A DNA stretch of 64,000 bases from Hermatobates lingyangjiaoensis (lineage: Eukaryota > Arthropoda > Insecta > Hemiptera > Hermatobatidae), in NCBI GenBank assembly GCA_026182355.1, contig JAPFBL010000034.1:124001-188000 (forward strand), given 5' to 3'. Under the pieces are notes generated by a model. The model was not told the DNA's origin, did no database searches, and worked only from the letters and a program-made list of their open reading frames with translations. Position 1 is the stretch's first letter. Every line of letters begins with the position of its first letter. Made by a program: the position numbers and the translations under genes. Shown here in pieces: positions 20,856 to 29,987 of the stretch.

Positions 20856-23647
20856 ATATGATATGACTCTGACGAAGACCGCTGTTACGGTTGAAAGATC
20901 TTAGTCTTGTTTTCCCATTTCATATTGTGGTTTGATCACATAAATATATATATATATATATAATCAAATCAGTTAAGTGTTTCCAACTGTGACATACCGT
21001 TACTTAAGGTTGTTACGTGAAGTATGTTTCTGGAGTTGCAGTTTTATGGACCGAAACAAATTCTGTTTATAGCACTGCGTTGATGTACTTGTATTTTAGT
21101 ATATAGATTTTTTAAAAACTATACCAATTCTAGACTAATCGAATACTTCTTCGACTTTATCTGATTTGAACGTTCAGACAAGACTAAGATCTTTCAACCG
21201 TAACAAGCGGTCTTCGTCAGAGTCAAAAATCCAACTGAAACACTAGATGCAGAAAACATCTGGTGAGGGGTTGAGAAGAGTGAGAGGAAAGAGTGGTATT
21301 TTAAAAGGGTGAAAGTGCTGGAAAGGACAAATGTCCAGAAAGGGAGGTTTGGGGAAATAAAGGAGTACAGTAAGAAAAAGTAAAAAACTATCAGCTAGCT
21401 GTCAACCCTCTTAAAAGAGGCTATTGCCCTCGTAACGCAATAGCGTTTGATTCAACGCAAAATTTACGCTTGATCCAAGTTTCTTAAGGCTTTCTTTTAA
21501 TATGTACAACAATGTTTTTATATCTATATTAGAACTCATTTGTGAATCAAGATACTTTATATTCGATTAAATTGTTTACAAACAAAAATATGGTTTACTA
21601 ATGGGATCTCTGGTCTCTCCGGTACTTATGTCGTTATGCTAGAATTGTTAAAAGATTAAGGTTGAAAATAAATTACTGAAGGGATTGAAAATCTACCTTA
21701 AAGATAAATTAGAACATCTCGACAAGCTAGATGTGTCTCTGAATAAATTCATAAGAATTATCTTATGTTGTAAGCAATAAAAGATCTAAAGTTAAAACGT
21801 GCAAGTTTTATAATAATTTCTGCTCACTTTAAGATCTGATGATGTTACATTTGTTTGCACTTCTTTCCTTTTGTTGAAATTAAGAACGGTAAGTTCATTT
21901 TTAGTAATTGTTAAAAATCCTTTTCTGAATTCATGCGTGTAACCAGAAATTCACTGATAATCTTTTATTTATTACTTAAATTTTATTCGTTTTTATTTGA
22001 TGTTTTAATAAGAAATACAAACATGACAAAATACGTATACCAGTATTTTTAACAAAAATAATACTCTCATATTAATTATTATATTGTTCATCCTAGTGAA
22101 TCTAGAGTCGGAAATCAGTTAAGTGTTTCCAACTGTGACATGCCGTTACTTAAGGTTGTTACTTGAAGTATATTTCTGGAGTTGCAGTTTTACGGACCGA
22201 AACAAAGTCTGTTTATAGCACTGCGTTAATGTACTAGTATTTTAGTATATAGATTTTTTAAAAACTAGACCAATTCTAGACTAATCGAATACTTCTTCGA
22301 CTTTATCTGATTTGAACGTTCAGACAAACATGTGAACTTATATGTTCCTTTTATTAAACAAATGTACGATGACAAGTTGTTTTATAATTTTTAGTTCTTT
22401 GATACAATAATATATCGACCGTTTGATAGAATAGGTGTGTTATCGGGATTCGGTCAAATTTTCTAGGTTCAAAAATCAAACTCTCATTGACGACGTTTCG
22501 GTTTTATTTTAAAACCTTTTTCATAGGCAGAAGTAGGAATTTTTTGACTAAGAAAATGAAATTTACATTATTTAAAGGAACAACAATCTTAACCGGACAA
22601 AACCTTCGACTAGACTAATAAGATAACATTACAACTTGTAATGTTGTAATTATTTGTAATTACAACCTATAATGTAAATAATGTAAATTTACATTTAATA
22701 ATGTCCTTACTTTTGCCTATGAAAAAGGTTTTAAAATAAAACCGAAACGTCGGCAATGAGAGTTTGATTTTTGAACCTAGAAAACCGATTAGATAACACA
22801 CCTCTCTCTCTACTATATATATATATATATATATATAGAAGTGAGAGAGAATCTTCCCACGTCGTCCTCTCTTCTAGTCTACTCCTGATGACGAACAACA
22901 GTTCGAAATATTGAATTCTGTATGTGTTCTTTTTATTCTTTTTTTTGTGTCGTGCTTTGTGTAATTTAAAGTTATATATATATATGAAAATACTAAACAG
23001 TCCAAACCGGACAGATAAATAAATTAAAAAGACAACACATAGAAGAAACGAGAAAACTTACTGGATCGATATTTCGAACTGAAGTTCGTCGTCAGGAAGA
23101 GAGTAGAAGGGAAGAAGAAGAGGTACGTGCGTTCACCTGCACCAGTGGAATGCCACTGTGCCAGTGCATTTTTCATTTATTTATATATGTGTATATATAA
23201 GTAAATGTATGTAATAATTTTATATTAATATGTGTACTATTGAACTAGTAATTGCTGGTAATAGGGGGTTAAGCTCAGTTGGTGTCTTTGAGTTGTTTTT
23301 TGCGCTTTATCGTGCAGCAAGTTTGCTTTGATGAGGTTTCATATCAAAGAGGAAAGACTAGAGTAGTTGATAATGAGATTCTCCGTGGTGTTTGACCATA
23401 GAACCGCAGTGAAATGTTACTTCTCCGCTACATTCAGCGATGGGCCAAAGACTACCTCCGCCGTCGTCTAGATTGGACTGTGGACGATGACTCTGCCCAC
23501 GCCAATCCTGCAGCTCCTCTTCATCTGCCCTCAGCTCTTTGTCCCTGCCAGCACATTGAAATCCATCTAGCTAGCAAACCCCTCTCTGACCCAAGAGTCT
23601 TCTGTCCCTGTTGGAATGACTGGCTCAGAGAACGTGGAATTAATTGA
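5888..23647 (+). CDS. TMEM268: TMEM268-like two-pass membrane protein, whole gene
   Basis: The spliced gene has coding exons 5888-6011, 6923-7102, 11879-11994, 15025-15258, 18625-18771, 18857-19027 and 23402-23647. Every junction is GT-AG and the phases (1,1,0,0,0,0) join without a stop, giving about 405 residues; human TMEM268 has 342. Family signatures are an acidic, disordered N-terminus, two adjacent membrane helices at about residues 169-189 and 192-215, the block LLRHKIILGLDDRG followed by LCFIYFDTTECV, and the C-terminal CPCQHIE (CPCQLIE in human). The order of these blocks matches TMEM268. TMEM268 is a poorly characterised integral membrane protein, and I infer no enzymatic role. The introns are filled with repeats. 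An alternative last exon lies at 27346-27567. Confidence 0.85.
6923..7102 (+). CDS. TMEM268: TMEM268-like, coding exon 2
   Basis: The exon has acceptor TTGTTAG and donor CAGTGAGT, with phase 1 at both ends. It encodes a hydrophilic Ser/Thr/Asp-rich segment (GDTVVDVDLHD), probably disordered and cytosolic. A run of chance-open intron upstream extends the frame, but the splice acceptor marks the real exon. Confidence 0.75.
7825..8030. repeat. inverted pair of hammerhead repeats, family D
   Basis: Two arms of about 78 bp (7861-7938 and 7949-8026) are near-perfect inverted copies around a 10-bp spacer. The right arm on the + strand carries CTGACGA at 7952-7958, an ACCG...CGGT hairpin and GAAAGATTTTAGTC. 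In other copies this last part is GAAAGATCTTAGTC, giving A-GAUC-U as helix III and GACU/AGUC as helix I. It sits in intron 2 of the TMEM268-like gene. Related copies lie at 17.1, 18.0, 20.9, 35.7, 44.4, 56.9, 57.9 and 62.9 kb. Confidence 0.75.
9159..9336. repeat. 178-bp near-perfect palindrome nested in another repeat
   Basis: GATATCATTATTAACTGTCA at the left end mirrors the right end, which terminates ATAATGATATC. The arms pair almost completely through the centre at about 9248. Long ORFs on both strands here are artefacts of the palindrome. It may be a MITE or cruciform-type insertion, and I cannot name the family. Confidence 0.6.
9347..9382 (-). ncRNA. hammerhead ribozyme core, family with A-CGCG-U helix III
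   Basis: Read on the - strand: helix I strand AAC, core CUGAUGA, helix II GAACAC/GUGUUC, GAA, helix III ACGCGU (self-complementary), U as the cleavable base, then GUU, which pairs back to AAC. All invariant core residues of a type I hammerhead are present. The very short self-complementary helix III suggests it works as a dimer, as proposed for PLE hammerheads. Confidence 0.7.
9945..10165 (+). mobile_element. tRNA-derived SINE-like repeat, copy 1
   Basis: TGGTCCAATAG at 9953 fits the RNA polymerase III A box and GGTTCGAATGT at 9997-10007 fits the B box, with about 34 bp between them. The sequence after the B box is shared in general layout with the copy at 39518-39700. No clear target duplication was found. 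Confidence 0.45.
10331..10513. repeat. foldback repeat with hammerhead core
   Basis: CTGAGGTAAAATGGATAAAC at the left end is mirrored by the right end, which terminates CCATTTTACCTCAG. On the - strand, 10393-10423 carries CTGATGA, a GAACAC...GTGTTC hairpin and GAAACGCGTT. It sits in intron 2 of the TMEM268-like gene. Confidence 0.65.
11233..11393. repeat. palindromic hammerhead repeat, A-CGCG-U family
   Basis: Each arm runs GGTAAAAAGCTAATGAAAC, then CTCCACAT, the AACAACGCGTTTCGAACA box, and meets its inverted copy in the centre. The CTGANGA half of the core has been degraded at the centre. The same terminal sequence bounds the copies at 34.1 and 38.0 kb. Confidence 0.7.
11879..11994 (+). CDS. 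TMEM268: TMEM268-like, coding exon 3
   Basis: Acceptor TTATGCAG, donor ACGGTAAA; it enters in phase 1 and leaves in phase 0. It encodes NGDIIVTLLPVNTKFPWITP, aligning in position and character with the NGQVLTVLRIDN region of human TMEM268 before the membrane segment. This is the first strongly family-like block. Confidence 0.8.
13617..14433. mobile_element. Tc1/mariner-type snapback (foldback) element
   Basis: The 817-bp element is flanked by TA on both sides and begins CAGGGTGCCCCACAAAAAAC, mirrored exactly at its right end. The two arms of about 400 bp are inverted copies of each other. Each arm encodes, reading outward, the same transposase C-terminus (RRATQNWMDRLR, then HGQHFERYL and a stop), seen on + at about 14205-14290 and on - in the left arm. 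It looks like two head-to-head copies of one transposon 3' end. No catalytic domain remains. It lies in intron 3 of the TMEM268-like gene. Confidence 0.8.
15025..15258 (+). CDS. TMEM268: TMEM268-like, coding exon 4 (both membrane helices)
   Basis: Acceptor TATTTTAG, donor AAGGTAAA; phase 0 at both ends, 78 codons. It contains two adjacent hydrophobic segments, VLVLWIFTAFVVLLALLFSG and, after a short GID turn, a second helix LLLFGLGVLWLVFNAAAIFL. A hairpin of two helices with a very short loop is the diagnostic topology of TMEM268. Confidence 0.85.
15945..16005 (-). repeat. solo hammerhead-type repeat, family B relative
   Basis: The - strand reads CTCCTGATGATGTTGG, then CATCGAAATATCAATGTGAG: a CUGAUGA core, a short helix II, GAA, A-UA-U and C. 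No inverted partner is adjacent. A more degraded relative follows at about 16250-16500. Confidence 0.45.
17108..17250. repeat. inverted pair, family D (centre deleted)
   Basis: The arms TCAATGATCAAACC...AAGATCTTTCAACCG and their inverted copy meet directly at CAACCGTTGAAAG, so the CTGACGA and helix II part is lost. It is flanked on the right by a (TA)n run. Confidence 0.65.
17270..17541. repeat. inverted pair of hammerhead repeats, family C2, between (TA)n tracts
   Basis: The arms begin with a TCAGTTCACAAATGAAG-type end and are mirrored around a centre near 17428. On the + strand CTGAAGA at 17459, a CGGAT...ATCCG hairpin and GAAAATTTGAG form the core; CUC before the core pairs with GAG after the cleavage base. 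The right boundary is ATATATAT. Confidence 0.7.
17545..17830. repeat. inverted pair of hammerhead repeats, family B, between (TA)n tracts
   Basis: The inverted arms carry AATTCAAAACGAAGGAAAC and the ACTCACATCGATATTTCGAC box. On + the core is CTGATGA at 17751-17757, CGAC...GTCG, GAAATATC, then GATGTG, which pairs with CACCTC before the core with one mismatch. The same family occurs at 20.66, 41.1 and, more distantly, 32.6 and 35.8 kb. Confidence 0.75.
17742..17785 (+). ncRNA. hammerhead ribozyme core, family B
   Basis: In order: helix I strand CACCUC, CUGAUGA, helix II CGAC/GUCG, GAA, A-UA-U (helix III), C as cleavage base, and GAUGUG completing helix I with one mismatch. The opposite arm contains the mirrored copy. 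I judge the core plausible; activity is untested. Confidence 0.65.
18030..18270. repeat. inverted pair, family D
   Basis: The arms are bounded by ACCACAATATGAAAAGGG and its mirror; the spacer contains a second, partial GACTCTGACGAAG copy, so the centre has been rearranged. (TA)n runs flank both sides (17985-18013 and 18270-18300). Confidence 0.65.
18625..18771 (+). CDS. TMEM268: TMEM268-like, coding exon 5
   Basis: Acceptor ATTTTCAG, donor GTGGTAAA; phase 0, 49 codons. It encodes NVNKHLLRHKIILGLDDRG and then LCFIYFDTTECV. Human TMEM268 has the corresponding ANGALLRHRVLLGVTD and LWFVYFDLENCV, the most conserved block of the family and the main basis for the gene call. Confidence 0.9.
18857..19027 (+). 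CDS. TMEM268: TMEM268-like, coding exon 6
   Basis: Acceptor ATATATAG (weak pyrimidine tract), donor CAGGTATA; phase 0. It encodes a charged helix (KLQEVIEREEAAGRIL, then REETSEQKRKREQF), matching the family's post-membrane coiled region. If the donor is skipped, the frame continues about 24 codons to a TGA near 19100. Confidence 0.8.
20655..20815. repeat. inverted pair, family B, core deleted
   Basis: The arms AAATTCAAAACGAAGGAAAC and mirror meet at TCGATATTTCGA, so only the outer part of each hammerhead unit remains. It is bounded by (TA)n on the right (20817-20850). Confidence 0.65.
20966..21181 (+). repeat. 216-bp direct repeat, left copy
   Basis: It matches 22112-22327 over the full 216 bp with about eight differences by eye, in the same orientation. 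It starts AAATCAGTTAAGTGTTTCC and ends GAACGTTCAGACAA. Together with the right copy it brackets a decayed PLE reverse transcriptase, so it may be a PLE pseudo-LTR. Confidence 0.75.
21182..22111 (+). pseudogene. decayed PLE-like reverse transcriptase between direct repeats
   Basis: The left part (21183-21440) is an extended family D repeat carrying CCGTAACAAGCGGTCTTCGT. At 21586-21640 the + frame reads KYGLLMGSLVSPVLMSLC, the reverse transcriptase box normally written GLPMGSPLSPVLA in PLEs. Frames break before and after. This is a dead fragment. Confidence 0.5.
22112..22327 (+). repeat. 216-bp direct repeat, right copy
   Basis: Right partner of 20966-21181; same length and orientation. The low divergence implies a recent duplication or a structural role as terminal repeats. 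Confidence 0.75.
22450..22800. repeat. inverted pair of hammerhead-like repeats, family E
   Basis: The arms carry TCAAACTCTCATTG and its mirror. On + (22713-22757) the order is UUGCC, CUAUGAAA (altered core), GGUUUUA/UAAAACC, GAAACGUC, GGCAA. Helix I (UUGCC/GGCAA) and helix II pair fully and the cleavage triplet is GUC, but the catalytic CUGAUGA is degraded. Copies occur at 35.2-35.5 and 62.75 kb. Confidence 0.65.
22830..22975 (+). repeat. hammerhead repeat, family A, after (TA)n
   Basis: It follows an ATATAT run. The core at 22878-22920 is CTGATGA, CGAAC...GTTCG, GAAATATT, GAATTCTG. The copy at 43.98-44.12 kb is nearly identical, including the flanking CTCTCTTCTAGTCTACTC. Confidence 0.65.
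22980..23170 (-). repeat. hammerhead repeat, family A2
   Basis: The - strand core is CTGACGA, CGAACT...AGTTCG, GAAATATC, GATCCAG. The same unit forms the inverted pair at 33.02-33.32 kb. It carries the short sequence AGTCCAAACCGGACAG found at many unit ends. Confidence 0.6.
23402..23647 (+). CDS. TMEM268: TMEM268-like, last exon, version 1
   Basis: The acceptor GACCATAG at 23394-23401 and phase 0 match exon 6. It encodes MLLLRYIQRWAKDYLRRRLD, a variable linker, LCPCQHIEIHL and a further CPCWNDWL before TGA. The C-terminal Cys-Pro-Cys-Gln block is the end of TMEM268 (human CPCQLIEAYIL). The linker is longer than in the version at 27346. A possible AATAAA polyadenylation signal lies at 23892-23897. 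Confidence 0.75.
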   Translation, partial: NRSEMLLLRYIQRWAKDYLRRRLDWTVDDDSAHANPAAPLHLPSALCPCQHIEIHLASKPLSDPRVFCPCWNDWLRERGIN

Positions 23648-23659
23648 GCCCGCTCTATT

Positions 23660-26480
23660 TACTTCACTATTCAAATCAATTTATATCCAATATATTATTT
23701 TCTTAACTATTACCATCTAAAATACATTCAAAATTTTTATATAATATTCTTTTGAAGTAATAATATTTGAACAGTTGCTCAAATATTAATATCCTTGTGA
23801 ATCAATTTAATCAAATTCTCAAAATCAATCTTTGTTCTTAGTTTTTTGTTTTCTTGTTTAATTTAACCATTCAGTAAAATACTTCTTTGTTAATAAAATT
23901 ACAAAATTGTATTTTCAAATAGGTTAAATGTAATTAGTTTAAACTCTGCTTTTAATTAGTAAAACATTCATCAGGATTAATTAAACAATAAGAATATTAA
24001 AGACTTGTTAAGTATTAAAATTAACTTTTTCAATTATTCAAGATCGTGCCATTTGACTAAATATTCAACTATAATAGTTAAACATGTTATCTTTAAAATC
24101 AGTTAGTTAGTATCAGATAGTTTTTTTTTTTTAATATAGTTACTCTATATTTAACAAGTTTTGAAGACTTTGTCAAACCTGTGCAGTTTTTTCAGAATGT
24201 GATCTTTTGTATTGGTAAACAGTTTTTCAATTAACTGTGTTTAATCGTTAACTAAAAGTTATTTTTTTTTAAAAAAAGGAAATAGGATTGGTATGATTTT
24301 ATCAGTATTATTGACCATGTATTGTACAAATGTTATCCTCTTCATTATAAATATTATGTGTTTCCTCAATTGGTATTTATTAAGTTTACTTATCATGCGT
24401 AATTTATTTTTTTTTGCGATATATTTAAAATAGAATAACACAATAATATATTCTGCCATTCAATGAATGTCGAAATAACTATTAAATCCTTTTACTAATA
24501 AATTAAAAGGATATATGAGTTATACTTAAGAATTGGTAAACTTAGTGTATTATTAATATTATCTAAACCTAGAATACGGACAATAATAGAATTACGTTTG
24601 CAGGAAGCTAGAATTGTTATACTTGTACATACGTTGAAAGTTCATATCAACCCCATATCTGTTGTCTGTTATAAAAGTATCGTGTGGTACCATGCACCTC
24701 CATTATCAATGGTTAATAATATCTCTTTTATTTTATTTTTTTGTAATAATAAAATCAAATTGATAATTTTTATTGTTTTTAATCATACTCAATTTATAAA
24801 CTTACGTATATTGTGATATTTTAAATACCTTTTATTGTATAAGTCAATTATATTTTATACAAATGATACATAACTTCACGAATTGATTATAATAATTACA
24901 GGGGTTGTACTTCGTTTAAAGCAAATACAGCAATACCAGTAGTTCAATGATTTCTATTAAATTTAATTTAGGTTGATTCAATTATCTTAAATATAATTAA
25001 ACAATTCTTTTACCTTAGAGTTAATAATAATCAGAGTTAATGATTTCTTTCAAATTTAATTTAAATAAAAAACTAATTCTTCCATATTCTTTTCAGCATT
25101 TTTTTTTTTTTGCTGATAAAACTAACTTCGTATATATTTTTCATTTAACAATTTTATATATATACTCGAATGCTTTTCTTATCTCGACCACATATATTTA
25201 ACACTATTTTTCATTTTTATCGAGGTTTTTATTATGTATTAAAGGTGTTATATTATTGAAGCTAGACCAAACCTCGATAAAAAAGAAAAATAGTGATATA
25301 TATATATATACTTTATAACAATATTTTTACTATAATGTCTCATGTATACAGAATTTCGATGGTTTTTTAAACTCGTTTCATGGTAAAGAACATAATATAC
25401 CAATTGATCTATTAGTTTCAAATGCTCACATATAGTAAATATGTAATTCTCTGTAGTATTTTTTTTAATTCTTAATTCATTTTTTAATTTGAATGTGTAG
25501 AGATTAATGTGTACTTTTCAAAGTTCAAACCATGTTATACATGTATTTTTAAAATGACATATATATTGTACATATGTAGTATGTTTAAGTGATGTGATGA
25601 ATATACTTCAGCTCATTTCATGTACCATATGATTTACTGAGTATTAAATTTAATATTGTACTTAAATTTACATAAATCATATTTTCAACAGTATTAAGCG
25701 AATACTGTCTAATTTTGTTGAGGAATATTGATTGAATATTATTTTTTTTTTTAATACGCAAGAATATTTATTTAATTACTAAGTAATAAATTTTGTGTTG
25801 TTATTTACTACATAACAGATATTTGTTGTTGTGAATTGTTGTTGGTGTTGGTACTTATATTCTACTTAATATTTTTTTTTTGTTTCTATGGCTTTGTTAC
25901 TCTTTACCTAAGGCGGTACAAAACTTCCTTTAGCTTGTCCCCATTCATAATATTATACTTGAAAAGTTGTAAAAACTGGCACTTATCGGTATAACATTTC
26001 GGCTGTCTAAAATGATTATTTCAAAATAAAACTATCCAATTATATATTTATTGGTTGTTAAAGTGTAATTATGGGTTTTATTCATTAGATTTGATATGAA
26101 GGGTTGAATTTTTTATCAATTTTAAACATTTTAACACTCTATTTGAATATAAATGTACTTTCGATGCATTTATTGCTTCAGCCTGACTGCAATAATTGAA
26201 ACATATTGTGTATTAAGACATCTGCACAACATTCTTGGTTTCAAAATGAAGGTTTCTTGTTTTCTACATTTTTGACTTAAATAGATTACTCGAATTAATG
26301 AATTGATAAATTTCATTCATGTTTAAAGAATATTGAATTCACTATGATATTATTTTATCAAACAATTGAAATACTATCACGTTTTACAAACACATTATTT
26401 AGAATACAGATTCAGAAATAAATTATTATCATTATGTTCTTCCTTCTCCATTTGGAAAGTAAAATGATTTTTTTTTTTTT
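23660..26480. other. AT-rich stretch, no supported gene
   Basis: Probably 3' UTR plus intergenic, or intron if the downstream last exon is used. A 25-bp inverted repeat (AACCTCGATAAAAA against TTTTTATCGAGGTT at 25220-25285) is the only structure I noticed. Confidence 0.4.
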
Positions 26481-27345
26481 TTAAACAATCTTGATTTCAG
26501 TTGTGGCAATAAGTTTACGCAGAGACTGCATATGTGGTTTATTAGTTACTAAATAAGGCATTAGGATCTTCTCTGTAACGTAACTCTCCTCTATTCTTTG
26601 TGATTAGCGAAGTGAAATGATTTTTTTTTTATCTTTTTCAGTTTTTGTAGGAAATTTGATGGAGGAACAATGACTTGTGATGTTGGCTTCTAAATATAAC
26701 ATGAATCAGGAACTGAGAATCTCAAAAAGATTTATATTGAATTCAAACTGTAAATTAACTTTTGAAATAATCAGTCTGGAGTTTAAAGTATTTTCCCATT
26801 CTTTGCGACTCTTTCATACTCTTCTGAGAGGATTCTTCCAGGATCCCCTCCACAGGTCTTGTTGAGTTTGTTGACTTGTTCAAAACCTTTTGATAACCTC
26901 ATTGAGTTTGAGGAATAGAAAAAAAAATTTGGCTTTTTTCTATGACGTTTATAAAGCTGTCTTATCATTTATGGCTCAGTTTAAAGGTACAAACAAATTC
27001 GTTAAACATACTCATTTCTTGATGATCTCAGAGGAAATTATATGAAAGCTAAGAAGAGGAAGAGCTGAGAAGATATTATACTCTAGGCTGATTAAATTGA
27101 AAGGGAAAAACTGTTGTTTGAATTTGGAAATAAATCTTTTATGGTACTTGTCCTGACGGTTTATGATACTTTTCTGACTGACCTCATGTGTCACAGAATG
27201 TTTCACAATTCAATTATAATCTGTTCATTCTTTGCAAAGTGATTTTTTTTTTTTTTATAATCATGATTTCAGTTGTGTTAGGAAGTTAACTGAGGCAATA
27301 TGCCTCAAGTGCTGCTTGTAAGTAACATGTGGGTTTTGTTGGTAG

Positions 27346-27567
27346 GAGAGAGCGACTCTCCTGCTGTTGCGATACTCCTCCCGGTGGGCTAAGCGGTATG
27401 TTAGAAAGCGGCTTGTTCTTGGGGATACGCCTGGCATCCCCTCCTCCAGACACTTGACTTCCTCTGCCTGTCCCTGCCAGTTTATTGAAAATCATCTCAT
27501 GTACAAGCCCAGAGGCAAGTTTCATTTCCGCAAATTTTTCTCTTTACCTAATTTCCCACTTAGGTAG
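27346..27567 (+). CDS. TMEM268: TMEM268-like, paralogous last exon, version 2
   Basis: The acceptor TTGGTAG is followed by exactly 24 bases before the Arg-Tyr codons, the same distance as in version 1, and in the same phase 0. It encodes LLLLRYSSRWAKRYVRKRL, then SSACPCQFIENHL, and ends at TAG. Spacing to CPCQ is shorter and closer to the vertebrate protein than version 1. It may be an alternative terminal exon, the end of a second gene copy whose other exons are lost, or a relic. It is intact as read. Confidence 0.65.
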   Translation, partial: ERATLLLLRYSSRWAKRYVRKRLVLGDTPGIPSSRHLTSSACPCQFIENHLMYKPRGKFHFRKFFSLPNFPLR

Positions 27568-29985
27568 CACCTATCAAGTTGTGTAATTTTTTTTTTGTTT
27601 ATTTCGAATCCGCGTCACCCTTTAGACTCACATATCACTTGTTGAGGCTCTGTGTGTTTTCAATTACCACCTTTGTGCAATATTTTCTTTTTGCTATCTA
27701 TCAAGTTTAGAAGAGGGATTAATGTGATCGTTCAAAACAGAAGCCAAACTCTAAAAAATCACTAACTAGATAGATTACTTTATTCAGTTTTGTTGTATTT
27801 CCTATGGTTGTAATATTATTATGCACAATTATTATTACACTCTGTTGTAATTCAAAGATTTAGCTATCCTGGTATTCTTTTTGGTAACGGTATCTTGATA
27901 ACTGGGCAATGGATACTAGCAGAAATGTAGCAATAAACACATGTGTCTACAAGAAAAGAAATCACTTGAAAATGAAAGGAAAAAAGAAAAAGTTCTAAGG
28001 TCTTTCTAGATATTTCATCAAAGAACTTGTTTGTTTTTACAAACTCGTTCAAGGTTCTTTGAAAAAGAGCTACCTCGAAAGGCCATATAACTTTTTCTTT
28101 TTTGTTTTGATATTTTCATTTCTTTTGTATATATGAACGTCTAAACCTCCAGTAAGAAACTCATAAATTGAACGAAGACCTTTTGTTCTTCGTCAGAGTA
28201 TCACACATTAATTACGATGAGATTCATGTGTGACTCTGAAGAGGATGAAAGATTTAGTCCCATTTCTGCATCTCATACTGTAGTTTAGACGTTCATTTTT
28301 ATTTCACATGATTATTGCGAAATCTGTTATAACATTTTTAATAGGAAAATAAGACCATTGGAACATTTTTGTTCCAAAGGAAAAAAAATTTTAAGTTAAT
28401 AATGAGAAACACAATAAGGAGATTTCAGTTTTATTTTATCAGTATTTTTTATAAGATATACAATTTTGTGTTATTTCAGTACATACTGTTTTTAGAGAAG
28501 GGTAGGGTAAGTAGAACTGAATGAGTCAGTTAGTTCATATATTCAGTTAAACATTACAAATGAAGAGCTTCTTGTCCTTCACTTCTGTTTATTTAAGTAT
28601 TCCGTAAAGTCCGTCTTTTGTTTGTGTATTTGACTTAATAACTATTACATGATTTATATGTAATATAGAAACGGTCCAAACCGGATAGATAAGTAACTGA
28701 TAAAAAAGAGCAACAGAAAAAGAACGAAAACACTTACTAAAATTAATATTTCGAATGCCTTCAGGCATATTCTTTCGTCTTCAGGAAGAGACTAGAAGAA
28801 GAATAGCTACGATACTGCCAGACGAGCGATACAGAATCTATACCGATCGTCTGGCAGTATCGTAGCTCTTCTTCTGGTCTCTTCCTGAAGACGAACCGCT
28901 GTTCGAAATATTAATTCTAGTAAGTGTTTTCGTTCTTTTAGTGTTGCTCTTTTTTTATCAGTTACTTACATTGTTTATACATGAATACCAACGAATAAAC
29001 TAATAAATTTAACCGAAAAACTCTCATCATCCTCAAATATCTTTGCTAAATGTCCTGTGATACTCTGACTTAGACCAAAGGGTCGAAAGCCTTGTTTTTT
29101 CTTTAAAATTTCTTAAACTGTTAATATTTCTTTTTTTTTCACCTGTATGTTGTGAAATTATACATATAAGTTATATTTACAGAAATATATTCAATAGAAA
29201 CTTACTATTCCACTGAATATAAAAGTGTCTCTGTTGATTTCTTTAAAATTTCATGATGTGACAATTAATATATTTTTTTATAAAGTTAACTGTTTAGTTT
29301 GATCACATTATGTACTTTAGTTTATTTATGATTTCATCGTATACTTTTATATCATATCTTTTGATATTTAATACCATATACTTTCGATATTGTGGCTTCA
29401 TTTTATTTAATAATCAACTTTTGGCTTGGATACTTAATTTTACCTACTGTGATATAATATGGGCTCACATTTCTTTTCTATTTTCATAATCTTAATTTTA
29501 AAATTGTTGGTGTTGGTGGGATACTTTCTACCTCCTCAAAATATTTTCTTTATTTTATTCCCATAGACTTTAATTTTGTTATTAATTATTTAAATGATTA
29601 AAAGGACTGTGCCAATGAATTTATGTCATTCCTTTTCCGTCCATACTTTCTATTATCAGTTGTAGAAGACATTCATGTTATTAATATTAATTTATCAAAG
29701 AAGATACTAATTTTTGTTTTTATTTTATATTCTTATTTAATAACGGATCAAGTATTTACAAGTATTACTTGTTAAGTGCAATGGAAGATATATTTGATAC
29801 TATTTTGTGTTAAGAAATAAAAAAAAAATAAATTGTGTTCTAGTGCTTTTATTTCCTTTTCATCAAAAAAAAACCCAAATGATATCAAAAATGGTGACCT
29901 TTGCATGCAGCTGATGGGAAAAAGACTTCTATTTCGTATATATCTACATGAATGTGAGTAGACTTTACCGTTCAGTACAGTGTAA
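27568..29985. other. gene-poor stretch with degraded repeats
   Basis: A decayed family D pair lies at about 28120-28330 (GAACGAAGACC...GGATGAAAGATTTAGTC) and a good inverted pair at 28670-28975 (listed separately). I see no coding exon. Confidence 0.4.
28670..28975. repeat. inverted pair of hammerhead repeats, family A3
   Basis: The arms begin near GGTCCAAACCGGATAG and mirror around 28825. The + core at 28878-28920 is CTGAAGA, CGAAC...GTTCG, GAAATATTA, ATTCTAG. The spacer arms CTGCCAGACGA are themselves inverted. Confidence 0.7.
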
Positions 29986-29987
29986 CC

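Noticed and set aside
20966..22327. LTR retrotransposon
   Set aside because: No TG...CA ends, primer-binding site or polypurine tract, and the only coding trace is a PLE-like RT box.
23402..23647. AMOP-type extracellular domain suggested by the CPC motifs
   Set aside because: The position after exon 6, the phase and the CPCQ-x-IE pattern fit the TMEM268 C-terminus much better.
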